Positions 40,976 through 52,634 of a stretch of 64,000 bases of DNA are shown in pieces (position 1 is the first letter of the stretch; each line of letters starts with the position of its first letter). The notes below the pieces were generated by a model that was not told the origin of the DNA, did not search any database, and saw only the letters and a program-made list of their open reading frames with translations. Both the position numbers and the translations under genes were made by a program. Origin of the DNA: Thalassobacillus devorans (GTDB lineage: Bacteria; Bacillota; Bacilli; Bacillales; Halobacillaceae); assembly GCF_011761345.1 (NCBI RefSeq), contig NZ_JAASRY010000002.1, positions 558,001 to 622,000 on the forward strand, written 5' to 3'.

Positions 40976-41137
40976 AGCGAACCTCCTTATAACGATTGAA
41001 TTCTAAATTTGATGTGCTTATTATTATACATAAATTCTGAAAATTACGAATTAAATCTCTTTTTTCTCAAAATTAATAAGAGAAAATAAACCATCCCAAT
41101 TTTGGAGGGCTCCGGGGCAGCTAGTAAAAATTAGTCC

Positions 41138-41166
41138 TTGCGTTTTTGAACGGATGTGATTATAAT
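41138..41166 (+). promoter_or_regulatory. promoter of tRNA-Arg
   Basis: TTGCGT (41138-41143), a 17-bp spacer and TATAAT (41161-41166), 20 bp before the tRNA. Confidence 0.75.
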
Positions 41167-41185
41167 AATCAATGCATGTCATGTT

Positions 41186-41259
41186 GCGCCCGTAGCTCAG
41201 TTGGATAGAGCTATAGATTCCGGTTCTATGTGTCGGGGGTTCGAATCCTCTCGGGCGCG
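41186..41259 (+). tRNA. tRNA-Arg (anticodon CCG)
   Basis: A full cloverleaf: acceptor GCGCCCG/CGGGCGC (41186-41192 and 41252-41258), D arm GCTC/GAGC, anticodon stem ATAGA/TCTAT with loop TTCCGGT, and T loop TTCGAAT. The anticodon CCG is at 41220-41222. The T stem has two G-U pairs. CCA is not encoded. It has its own promoter and terminator. Confidence 0.95.
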
Positions 41260-41269
41260 CTCTATAATT

Positions 41270-41298
41270 ACACCTGGTTTTTACACCAGGTGTTTTTT
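41270..41298 (+). terminator. terminator of tRNA-Arg
   Basis: ACACCTGG (41270-41277) pairs with CCAGGTGT (41286-41293), followed by six T. Confidence 0.88.
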
Positions 41299-41407
41299 AT
41301 ACTCTTTATTTACTTCAGAAAATTCTAAAGAAATACTTTTCAGGAAATATTACGGAAGCTGTAAAAGAATCGTTAACGAACAGATGTTTTTTATACACTT
41401 CAAACCA

Positions 41408-41416
41408 TGTTATGAT
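41408..41416 (+). promoter_or_regulatory. extended -10 promoter for the small unknown gene
   Basis: TGT-TATGAT forms an extended -10; the -35 region is only T-rich. Confidence 0.45.
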
Positions 41417-41463
41417 AGATAGTAGAAATAAGTAGGCGACGAATCTGTCGTAAGTAAAATGGG

Positions 41464-41691
41464 GTGTTTATTACGAAATTACTTCGTTATAAGATTTTGT
41501 ATACCGAATTGATTGCAGAAGATCGCCGTATTCATGTATTTGATATGGCTTTCCAGCGAAAATTATCTTTTAATTATGCCTCACTGAAAAGAAGTCCTGA
41601 TAAAAGGGCGAAAGAATTATTGAATTTCCTAAAATCAAAAAATACTAAAATAGAATTAGGTTTATATGATAATAAAGGACGCGCATCTTAG
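41464..41691 (+). CDS. small protein of unknown function
   Basis: A 75-residue basic protein that I do not recognise. The sequence (LLRYKILYTELIAEDRRIHVFDMAFQRKLSFNYASLKRS...) is soluble with no cysteine or membrane segment. It has codon use like its neighbours, its own promoter candidate at 41408 and a terminator overlapping the last codons, which supports a real gene. The start is taken as GTG at 41464, with a weak ribosome site (AATGGG). It lies between tRNA-Arg and repeat R3. Confidence 0.65.
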   Translation: MFITKLLRYKILYTELIAEDRRIHVFDMAFQRKLSFNYASLKRSPDKRAKELLNFLKSKNTKIELGLYDNKGRAS

Positions 41692-41703
41692 CGTTCTTTT
41701 TTT
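41674..41703 (+). terminator. terminator overlapping the 3' end of the small gene
   Basis: AAAGGACGC (41674-41682) pairs with GCGTTCTTT (41691-41699) with one G-U pair, followed by T residues. The left arm lies inside the coding sequence. Confidence 0.75.
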
Positions 41704-41741
41704 GTTTGGTTACCTGTTAAATATCCTGGGTGATTTACATT

Positions 41742-42028
41742 TAAGCTCCCTTTAATGGAAGTCTCAGTTTCGAGATAAGTTGTTTTCCGTTACGTCAGTA
41801 ACGGTGGTGTCCACAAGTGTGATTTCGAGAACTTCCTATGGCAAGGTCCGGTGGGGAACGGCGAGACTCCTGCGGGATGAGCATGACAGGTGAGACCCCG
41901 CAGAGCGTCAGCTCGAGGAGGCTCAGCTCATGTCCGCGGAAAGGGAGTCGTTCCCCATCGGACCGATATGCAGGCAAAAGTCTCGAAATCAAGTCTTCGA
42001 CTTTTCGGCCCTTTTGTGGAATAAGCGT
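41742..42028. repeat. long palindromic intergenic repeat, copy R3 (uninterrupted)
   Basis: The simplest copy. Ends AAGCTCCCTTTAATGGAAG and ATCTCGAAA-type TCTCGAAATCAAGTCTTCG with GGCCCTTTTGTGGAATAAG. The core 41845-41964 is a long imperfect palindrome: GGTCCG with CGGACC, GGGGAACG with CGTTCCCC, CGAGACTCC with GGGAGTCG, and GCGGG with CCGCGG. It encloses a cloverleaf of GAGC...GCTC stems. A short local palindrome TCCGTTACGTCAGTAACGG sits between left end and core. Confidence 0.85.
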
Positions 42029-42055
42029 CTTAGGCGATAATGTCTAAATGAGCTT

Positions 42056-42085
42056 TTGTTTTAAAAATATAATCAGTGGTACACT
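42056..42085 (+). promoter_or_regulatory. candidate promoter of the glutaredoxin-like gene
   Basis: TTGTTT (42056-42061), an 18-bp spacer and TACACT (42080-42085). Confidence 0.45.
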
Positions 42086-42127
42086 GTATGTGTATGGGAA
42101 ATGGAAGCTGGGACAGGGGGATTGGAA

Positions 42128-42367
42128 TTGAAGGAAGTCATTTTATATTCAAAAGAAAATTGTTGTCTTTGTGAAGATGCCAAAGAATTATTAAATATGT
42201 TAAAAAAAGATTATAATTTCACAGTTTTAGAAAAAGATATTTATAAAGACGATACATTACTGGAAAAATATCAGTTCGAAATACCGGTCGTGAGAATTGA
42301 TGAAGAAGAACTCAATTGTGAGCAAATTGATGTATTTTCATTAAGAGAACGTTTACAAGAAAAATAA
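42128..42367 (+). CDS. glutaredoxin-like thioredoxin-fold protein
   Basis: A 79-residue glutaredoxin-family protein (DUF836-like). It has a beta-strand start LKEVILYSKENCCLCEDAKELL with the redox motif CCLC (CxxC-like, Cys about 12-15), then the cis-Pro region FEIPVVRID near residue 50. Start TTG at 42128 is 8 nt after GGGGG; the upstream in-frame ATG (42101) lies before the ribosome site. The gene commonly precedes cggR in Bacillaceae, but its target is unknown. Confidence 0.78.
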   Translation: MKEVILYSKENCCLCEDAKELLNMLKKDYNFTVLEKDIYKDDTLLEKYQFEIPVVRIDEEELNCEQIDVFSLRERLQEK

Positions 42368-42381
42368 CCGATTTTTATCAC

Positions 42382-42410
42382 TTGCGGCAATGTAAGGGTA
42401 CTGGTATATT
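42382..42410 (+). promoter_or_regulatory. promoter of the cggR-glycolytic operon
   Basis: TTGCGG (42382-42387), a 17-bp spacer and TATATT (42405-42410) with extended TGG before it. Confidence 0.75.
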
Positions 42411-42442
42411 TAATCATGAAGAAAATATTTTTTTGCTCTGCG

Positions 42443-42478
42443 TGGGACGAAATCTGACTAGTTGGGACAAAAACATCC
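42443..42478 (+). promoter_or_regulatory. CggR operator
   Basis: Two tandem half-sites TGGGAC-N6-TGAC and TGGGAC-N6-ATCC separated by 4 bp match the B. subtilis CggR operator pattern (CGGGACN6TGTCN4CGGGACN6TGTC) in spacing. They lie about 26 bp downstream of the expected transcription start, so CggR would act as a roadblock relieved by fructose-1,6-bisphosphate. Confidence 0.85.
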
Positions 42479-42515
42479 CGGAGGATGGAATTCACAAAAC
42501 TGAAGGGGCTTTTCC

Positions 42516-43544
42516 ATGAGGGCTTTAATTGATTTACAAAAGAAACTATTCCCTGATTTGCTCGATGTTATGCAGAGACGTTATCAAATTCTGCATTATA
42601 TCCAGTTAATGGAACCTGTCGGAAGAAGAAGTTTAGCAGATAATATGGAATTAGCTGAACGGACAGTCCGTAGTGAAGTCGATTTTCTGAACCATCAAGG
42701 GTTTATCGCTATTACTGTAAAAGGTATGCATATTACCCGTGATGGAAAGATGATTCTTGAGCAGTTGGCTGATTTCATTAAAGAGGTTTCCGGGATTAGG
42801 GTTTTAGAAAAACAGTTAAGGGAAAAATTAAATTTAGACCATGTAGTGGTCGTTCCAGGTGACAGCGATGAACTACCCTGGGTAAAACAGGAAATGGGGA
42901 GAGCTTGTGTCCATTATTTAAAAAGCATTCTCGTTTCCGATAGTATAATCGCGATTACCGGTGGTACAACCATGGCGGCAGTTGCTGAAATGATGACTCC
43001 ACTTACCGGATCACCAAATTGCTTATTCGTACCTGCGCGCGGTGGGCTCGGCGAGAGGGTTGAAAATCAAGCCAATACTATTTGTGCTGAAATGGCAAAG
43101 AAAGCAAAAGGGGATTACCGTCTTTTGTATGTGCCTGACCCTTTAAGTGAAAAAACATATCAGTCAATCACTTCCGAGCCGTCCATCATAGAAATACTCA
43201 ACTTGATTAAAGGTTCCGATACCGTCATCCATGGAATAGGAAATGCCCTGACTATGGCTGAAAGAAGAAAAGCCTCACCGGAGCAGGTAGAAAAAATCAA
43301 GCAAGGACAAGCGGTTGGAGAAGCTTTTGGCTATTACTTTAACCAGCAAGGCGAAATCGTTCATAAAGTCAGAACGGTAGGCCTGCAGTTGGAAGATCTC
43401 TCAGATTCCCAGCACGTCATTGCAGTTGCTGGGGGAGAGTCGAAGGCCCAGGCTATTGCTTCTTATTTCAAACCTGCGAAAAGCAACGTCCTTATTACCG
43501 ATGAGGGTGCTGCACAAAAGCTTTTAAGGGAAATTTCCCTTTAA
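42516..43544 (+). CDS. cggR: central glycolytic genes regulator
   Basis: SorC-family repressor of its own operon, with fructose-1,6-bisphosphate as inducer. The 342-residue protein has an N-terminal winged helix (about 25-75, with LADNMELAERTVRSEVDFLNHQGFI) and a sugar-phosphate-binding domain. That domain carries IAITGGTTMAAVAEMM near residue 148, FVPARGGLGERVENQANTIC near residue 172 and GIGNALTMAERR near residue 238. Start ATG at 42516 after GAAGGGG. Followed 43 nt later by gapA. Confidence 0.96.
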   Translation: MRALIDLQKKLFPDLLDVMQRRYQILHYIQLMEPVGRRSLADNMELAERTVRSEVDFLNHQGFIAITVKGMHITRDGKMILEQLADFIKEVSGIRVLEKQLREKLNLDHVVVVPGDSDELPWVKQEMGRACVHYLKSILVSDSIIAITGGTTMAAVAEMMTPLTGSPNCLFVPARGGLGERVENQANTICAEMAKKAKGDYRLLYVPDPLSEKTYQSITSEPSIIEILNLIKGSDTVIHGIGNALTMAERRKASPEQVEKIKQGQAVGEAFGYYFNQQGEIVHKVRTVGLQLEDLSDSQHVIAVAGGESKAQAIASYFKPAKSNVLITDEGAAQKLLREISL

Positions 43545-43557
43545 ATAGATTTAATAA

Positions 43558-44595
<1,038 letters not shown>

Positions 44596-44624
44596 TTCAG
44601 AGTTAGAGTCGAATAATATGAGGT

Positions 44625-44669
44625 AAAGTGTAAGGGGGAGGTCCATAATCCTCCTCCTTTATCACTTTT
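44625..44669 (+). terminator. intercistronic hairpin between gapA and pgk
   Basis: AAAGTG...GGGGGAGG (44625-44641) pairs with CCTCCTCC...CACTTT (44650-44668), interrupted by small mismatches. No long T run follows, so partial termination or 3' end protection of a cggR-gapA mRNA is more likely than a stop. Confidence 0.6.
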
Positions 44670-44705
44670 AAGGCAATTTTTCAACCTAAAAGGAGGTCCA
44701 CCGCT

Positions 44706-45887
44706 GTGAACAAAAAAACAATCCGTGATATCAAAGTACAAGGGAAGAAAGTATTTTGCCGCGTTGACTTCAACGTACCGATGAGTAACGGGGAAGTTAC
44801 CGATGACACGCGTATTAAAGCGGCATTACCGACGATTTTACATTTAGTGCAGGACGGAGCAAAAGTCATTCTTGCCAGCCATTTGGGTCGTCCAAAAGGG
44901 GAAGCGCATGAGGAACTTCGCCTGGATCCTGTAGCTAAGCGCCTGAGCGATTTAATGGGACGTACGGTAACGAAGACTGACGAAGTTTACGGTGATGAAG
45001 TCAATCGTGCCATCAAAGATATGAAAGATGGCGATGTGTTATTGATTGAAAACGTTCGTTTCGAACCAGGTGAGGAAAAGAACGATGACGCACTGGCAAA
45101 AGAGTTTGCCGCCATGGCTGATGTCTATGTCAATGATGCGTTTGGTGCAGCACACCGTGCTCATGCATCTACAGCCGGGGTCGCTCAACACCTGCCTGCA
45201 GTAGCGGGCTTTTTGATGGAAAAGGAATTGAATGTGCTTGGCCAGGCACTGTCTGATCCTGACCGTCCATTTACAGCTATTATCGGAGGCGCAAAAGTCA
45301 AAGATAAAATAGGTGTCATCGACAACTTGCTTGATAAAGTCGATAACTTGATCATCGGTGGCGGACTTGCCTATACCTTTCTGAAAGCCAAAGGCTATGA
45401 AATCGGAAAGTCATTGCTTGAGGAAGACAAAATTGATTTGGCAAAGCAATTCATGCAAAAAGCTGAAGATAACAATGTCAATTTCCTAATGCCTGAAGAT
45501 GTCATTGTAGCTGATGATTTCTCCGAGGAAGCGAATACGAAAGAAGTGGGTATCGACAGTATTCCTGCTGATTGGGAAGCACTTGACATTGGACCAAAGA
45601 CGCGGGAAAAATACAGTCAGGTGGTCAAAGATTCTAAACTGATCATCTGGAACGGCCCTATGGGCGTATTCGAATTTAAACTATTTGCCAATGGTACGAA
45701 AAATGTAGCAGCTGCACTTGCGGAGACAGACGGTTATACAGTAATCGGCGGCGGTGATTCTGCAGCAGCGGTAGAAAAATTCGGATTTGCTGAAAAAATG
45801 GATCATGTTTCCACTGGTGGAGGAGCTTCACTGGAATTCATGGAAGGAAAAGAACTTCCTGGCGTATCCCTATTGAACGATAAGTAA
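44706..45887 (+). CDS. pgk: phosphoglycerate kinase
   Basis: Transfers phosphate from 1,3-bisphosphoglycerate to ADP. The 393-residue protein has the N-domain signature [11 protein letters not shown] near residue 14, [10 protein letters not shown] near residue 57, and the C-domain nucleotide motif WNGPMGVFE near residue 315 and [13 protein letters not shown] near residue 349. GTG start at 44706 after AAAGGAGG. Confidence 0.98.
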   Translation: MNKKTIRDIKVQGKKVFCRVDFNVPMSNGEVTDDTRIKAALPTILHLVQDGAKVILASHLGRPKGEAHEELRLDPVAKRLSDLMGRTVTKTDEVYGDEVNRAIKDMKDGDVLLIENVRFEPGEEKNDDALAKEFAAMADVYVNDAFGAAHRAHASTAGVAQHLPAVAGFLMEKELNVLGQALSDPDRPFTAIIGGAKVKDKIGVIDNLLDKVDNLIIGGGLAYTFLKAKGYEIGKSLLEEDKIDLAKQFMQKAEDNNVNFLMPEDVIVADDFSEEANTKEVGIDSIPADWEALDIGPKTREKYSQVVKDSKLIIWNGPMGVFEFKLFANGTKNVAAALAETDGYTVIGGGDSAAAVEKFGFAEKMDHVSTGGGASLEFMEGKELPGVSLLNDK

Positions 45888-45905
45888 AAAAGGAGAGGTG
45901 AGCAT

Positions 45906-46659
45906 ATGCGTAAACAAGTAATTGCAGGAAACTGGAAAATGAATAAAGTTTTAAATGAAGCAGAGCAATTCGTACAGGCTGCCAAAAATGAAGTGCCAGG
46001 CGAAGAACAAGTAGAATCTGTTGTTTGTGCGCCATTCCCTTTTCTTCATTCGTTAATTAAAGAAACAGAAGGTACTCCATTAAAAGTTGGTGCTCAAAAT
46101 ATGCACTTTGAAGAAAGCGGCGCGTTCACAGGCGAAGTCAGTCCTGTCATGCTGAAAGACTTGGGCGTATCTTATGTAGTACTTGGACACTCCGAGCGTC
46201 GTGAGCTTTTTGGTGAAACGGATGAGGACGTAAACAAAAAGGTCCACGCTGCATTTAAGCATGACCTGACACCGATTGTATGTGTGGGTGAAACATTGGA
46301 ACAGCGTGAAAATAATGAAACGATGAACCATGTCGAAGCACAAGTGAAAAAGGCACTGGAAGGCCTTAGTGATGAGCAAGTGCAACAGGTTATTATCGCT
46401 TATGAACCTATATGGGCTATTGGAACAGGCAAAACTTCTTCTGCAGAAGATGCAAATGAAGTATGCAGCCATATCCGTAACGTTGTAAAAGAATTTTCTT
46501 CAGAAACAGCTGCAGAAGCTGTACGTATCCAATATGGCGGAAGTGTCAAGCCGGCAAACGTCGATGAGCTGCTTGGTCAGTCTGATATCGATGGAGCATT
46601 AGTAGGCGGAGCCAGCCTTGAAGCAGATTCATTCCTAAAACTTGTGGAGGCAGGTAAGC

Positions 46660-46667
<8 letters not shown>
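45906..46667 (+). CDS. tpiA: triosephosphate isomerase
   Basis: Interconverts DHAP and glyceraldehyde-3-phosphate. The 253-residue TIM barrel has the N-terminal GNWKMNK (catalytic Lys near residue 11), VLGHSERR (His near residue 95) and the signature [11 protein letters not shown] (Glu near residue 168). It overlaps gpmI by 8 nt. Confidence 0.98.
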
Positions 46668-49511
<2,844 letters not shown>

Positions 49512-49550
49512 TTATTTCTATAAAGATGCCTTTAAGAGCAGGCATACTGC

Positions 49551-49591
49551 GCTTGCAGGAAAACCAGATGGTTTTTCTGCAAGCTTTTTTT
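49551..49591 (+). terminator. terminator of the glycolytic operon
   Basis: GCTTGCAG (49551-49558) pairs with CTGCAAGC (49577-49584), with an inner AAAACC/GGTTTT stem and seven T. Confidence 0.92.
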
Positions 49592-49645
49592 GTTAATCTC
49601 TTATTAACAGTAAGAACAACATGTTCATAGGTGATTTAATCCATA

Positions 49646-50144
49646 AAAGGGCCAAATTGCGGAAAACTCAGTTTCAAGCTAGTAAGGGTTCTTTACCATA
49701 ATAGTGCCAGGGGTGGCTGGGAAACTACTCGCTTTCCTGTGGGGAACTGGCGAGCTTCCTCGGGCTATCGCCCTGTGGGATCTCGCCTAGATCCTTCTCC
49801 CACGGGAGTCTCGCAGTTTCCCAACCACCCCAGCTGAAGGATGGGAGAAAAGAACCCATGTTATAGATAAGACTGTCTTCTAAAATCACTGGTTACATGG
49901 CCCTGTAGTTGATATACTGCATATCAATGTTTCCGTTTCTCACATAATTGCAAGGAGGTCCGGGAAATTGCGAGACTCCTATGGGAGTAAAGTACATGGT
50001 GAGATCCCGCAGGGCTTTGCCCGAGGAAGCTCACCGTCCCCCCATGGAAAGCGAGTGATTTCCCGTACCTCCAAACGCTCCACACCGTCGACGGAAACAG
50101 TTTCTCTCGAAACTGAGTCTTCAGCAATTGGGGCTTTAATCGGA
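49646..50144. repeat. long palindromic intergenic repeat, copy R4 (two opposed cores)
   Basis: Fills the gap between the eno and tatA terminators. The outer ends are inverted: AAAGGGCCAAATTGC...AAAACTCAGTTTC on the left, GAAACTGAGTCTTCAGCAATTGGGGCTTT on the right. Inside are two separate palindromic cores in opposite orientation. The first (about 49709-49842) has GGGGTGGCTGGGAAAC with GTTTCCCAACCACCCC; the second (about 49953-50075) has GGAGGTCCGGGAAAT with ATTTCCCGTACCTCC. About 110 bp of AT-rich sequence separates them. Confidence 0.82.
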
Positions 50145-50156
50145 AAATAAATACAA

Positions 50157-50186
50157 AAAAAAAGCGGATATGATATCCGCTTTTTC
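50157..50186 (-). terminator. terminator of the phoD-tatC-phoX-tatA operon
   Basis: AAAAAGCGGATAT pairs with ATATCCGCTTTTT; on the minus strand a run of nine T follows. Confidence 0.88.
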
Positions 50187-50405
50187 TTAGCTTCCAGTTT
50201 TCTGATCGTCTTTTTCTACAGCTTTAAGCTGTTGCTTTTCCTCAGGGCTATCTTCTCCATTTACAAGGTCGTTAGTTGCGTTCTTGAATTCTTTTAAAGT
50301 GCTACCGAATGCCCTGCCGATTTCTGGAAGCTTGGAAGGTCCAAAAATAATTAATGCGATGACTAGTACAAGGATTAACCCTGGAATCCCGATATTTGAT
50401 AACAT
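50187..50405 (-). CDS. tatA: Sec-independent protein translocase TatA
   Basis: Pore-forming subunit of the twin-arginine translocase. The 72-residue protein has one membrane helix ([17 protein letters not shown], residues 6-22), then the conserved [23 protein letters not shown] amphipathic region and an acidic tail. Start ATG at 50405 after GGAGGTG. Last gene of the operon; it pairs with tatC two genes upstream as the two-component TatAC system of Bacillus. Confidence 0.95.
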   Translation of the reverse strand: MLSNIGIPGLILVLVIALIIFGPSKLPEIGRAFGSTLKEFKNATNDLVNGEDSPEEKQQLKAVEKDDQKTGS

Positions 50406-50424
50406 TTATTACACCTCCGAAGTT

Positions 50425-51861
50425 TTATAAAATAGGTGTGCCATGACGTTGGAAGGCTGCTGCTTCCAGATTTGACATCCCTTCCACCTCAGCAGCCGCT
50501 GACAGCTTATCCGATATTTTCGGTGCATATTGTGCCGGTGGTGCAGCGTGTCCCATCTGGCGTTGCCTTCCTGCATTTTTACGAGCGAATGGCCCCCAGA
50601 TGGCAAAGGTGATGCCTGGTGTCTGGATATTGACAAAGAAAGTGTCCCCTCGTGTAGAGAAAGTCGGACCTGCAAGTTCCGAATCGTTCAGCCGGTTTTC
50701 TGCGAATACATAAGTTTCACCTTCAGGGGTCATTCCGATTATCCGGTCGGTTCCGCCTCCGTCTTCCGCAATCCAAAGATCTCCCCATGGAGTAATACAT
50801 ATGTTGTCCGGCATTTCTAAATCATTGGATTCGGTTGACTCGTAGAACAACTCTAATGTATTAGTAGCGGGAATATAACGGTAAACACGTCCAAGATTAT
50901 TATCACCTGCCGAAGTATCGTCAAACCAGAAGACCCCTCCCTCAAAATAAGCGCCTTCGAGTCTGCTGAATGGAATGCATCCTTTTTGACCAGCTTCCAT
51001 GGTAGGCTTTTCTGGGTCGACATCCTTCCAAACTATTCCAAATCGTTGACCAGTATAAAAATCACTGGAATGATCCGTGCTCATTTCCTCCATAGCAGCT
51101 GCCTGCAGGACCCCTCCTTTTTGTAAGGAACCAATCCGTGGACTTCTGTCGTTAGGGATGTACCGATAGAAATAACTTGGTCCAGCATCCTCTGTCAGGT
51201 AGACAATTCCAGTAGCAGGGTCGATTGCGGTAGCTTCATGGGAAAAAGCTCCCATGTCGCGGATAGGCGTCTTGGACAAATTATTTTCTGGATCAGATGG
51301 ATCGACCTCGAAAACATACCCATGGCCTTCCTCTAACGTTTCTTCACAAGTCAACCAGGTTCCCCATGGGGTGGCCCCTCCTGCGCAATTGCGGATGGTA
51401 CCGGAAGAAGTAACATACTCTTCCCGGACTTTACGGTTAGCGTCTACCACTAATGCAGTAGTTCCTCCAGTATGTTCCCTTTGATAAGGGTTCCTTCCGA
51501 TGACTGGATACTTCGTATTTCCGCTTAACTCATGATTCCTTACAAGTACGGTAGAGTTGTTCTGTCCCGGAAAGGCTGCCATGCCATCAAACTTTTCCGG
51601 TATAGGGCGCCCATCTGCCATAAATCCGCCTTCCTCCGAGATGATCCGATATTGGAATCCTTGAGGGAGGTCGAGGACGCCTCCAGGGTCTTTGACGAGT
51701 GGACCATAGCCCCGGAAAGAATTCTTGGCTGCGCTTGGTGAAGCCAGTGCTTTGGAGTCTGATAATGAAAACAACCCTGTGGAACCTAAAGCAATTGCTG
51801 CTGTACTTAGACCGCCTACTTTCAAAAAATCCCGACGATTCATGTTTTTGTTTATTCCCAT
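50425..51861 (-). CDS. PhoX-like alkaline phosphatase (DUF839), Tat substrate
   Basis: Exported 478-residue protein. The twin-arginine signal NRRDFLKVGGLSTAAIALG lies near residues 8-26, and the mature part belongs to the DUF839/PhoX beta-propeller family. It shows VLVRNHELSG near residue 105, TCEETLEEGHGYVFEVDP near residue 165, GAFSHEATAIDP near residue 200 and NICITPWGDLWIAEDGGG near residue 355. PhoX enzymes are calcium/iron phosphatases for phosphate scavenging; the exact activity here is inferred. ATG 51861 is preferred to 51867 by spacing to AGGAGGT. It lies between tatC and tatA and is probably their dedicated cargo. Confidence 0.85.
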   Translation of the reverse strand: MGINKNMNRRDFLKVGGLSTAAIALGSTGLFSLSDSKALASPSAAKNSFRGYGPLVKDPGGVLDLPQGFQYRIISEEGGFMADGRPIPEKFDGMAAFPGQNNSTVLVRNHELSGNTKYPVIGRNPYQREHTGGTTALVVDANRKVREEYVTSSGTIRNCAGGATPWGTWLTCEETLEEGHGYVFEVDPSDPENNLSKTPIRDMGAFSHEATAIDPATGIVYLTEDAGPSYFYRYIPNDRSPRIGSLQKGGVLQAAAMEEMSTDHSSDFYTGQRFGIVWKDVDPEKPTMEAGQKGCIPFSRLEGAYFEGGVFWFDDTSAGDNNLGRVYRYIPATNTLELFYESTESNDLEMPDNICITPWGDLWIAEDGGGTDRIIGMTPEGETYVFAENRLNDSELAGPTFSTRGDTFFVNIQTPGITFAIWGPFARKNAGRQRQMGHAAPPAQYAPKISDKLSAAAEVEGMSNLEAAAFQRHGTPIL

Positions 51862-51888
51862 TTTCATACCTCCTAGTTAAATATGGTG

Positions 51889-52623
51889 TTAAGCGGCAGA
51901 TTGGCTGGATGACTCTGCTGCCAGACGTTTTTTATAAACAAATGAAGATAGACTGATGCTGATTTCATATAAAGTCAAGAGTGGAAGAATTACAAGTACA
52001 TCTGATAGAAAATCTGGCGGCGTAATTAATACAGAAATTATCACCATCACAAAATAGGCGAACTTTCTCGCTTTCCTTAAACGAATTGGATTAAGAATGC
52101 CAAGCCTGGTCAAAAACAATACAACTAATGGCATTTCGAATAACAGGCCGAATGGCAGAGTCATATTCAGCATGAATCGAAAGTATTTATCGGCGGTAAA
52201 CATCATTTCGAATTGACCTTCAGAAAGCGAGGTCAAAAACCCTAAAACTAGGGGAAATAAAAGGAAATACCCGAAGGCAAGACCGAACAGGAAAAGAAAA
52301 AACATGGCCGGAATGAACCGGAGTGTCACTTTACGCTCTTCCTGGCTTAAGGCAGGTGCAACAAACCGCCAAATCTGAAAAGCAGCAACAGGTATGGTCG
52401 CTGCCATGGAGATGACAGCAGCAAGCATCAGGTAGACCCATAGAATTTCACTAGGCCCCAGCACAGCCAATTGTGTGTCCAGTCCTCTAATCAGCCATTC
52501 ATAAATTGGTTTGACAAAAATAAACCCCGCTATAAGAAATCCGATGAATGACACAAACGTGATGATTATACGGTTCCTTAGTTCTTCTAAATGGCCGATG
52601 AGCTGCCGATTTTTTTCATACAT
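51889..52623 (-). CDS. tatC: Sec-independent protein translocase TatC
   Basis: Receptor subunit of the Tat translocase that recognises twin-arginine signals. The 244-residue protein has six hydrophobic segments, the N-terminal HLEELRNRIIIT motif, and FIPAMFFLFLFGLAFGYFLLFP and FGLLFEMPLVVLFLTRLG, both typical of TatC. It begins 11 nt after phoD. Start ATG at 52623 after AAAGGAG. Confidence 0.96.
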   Translation of the reverse strand: MYEKNRQLIGHLEELRNRIIITFVSFIGFLIAGFIFVKPIYEWLIRGLDTQLAVLGPSEILWVYLMLAAVISMAATIPVAAFQIWRFVAPALSQEERKVTLRFIPAMFFLFLFGLAFGYFLLFPLVLGFLTSLSEGQFEMMFTADKYFRFMLNMTLPFGLLFEMPLVVLFLTRLGILNPIRLRKARKFAYFVMVIISVLITPPDFLSDVLVILPLLTLYEISISLSSFVYKKRLAAESSSQSAA

Positions 52624-52634
52624 AGCCTACTCCT

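Noticed and set aside
41156-41422. 88-residue ORF across tRNA-Arg
   Set aside because: It runs through the tRNA and its terminator and has no ribosome site.
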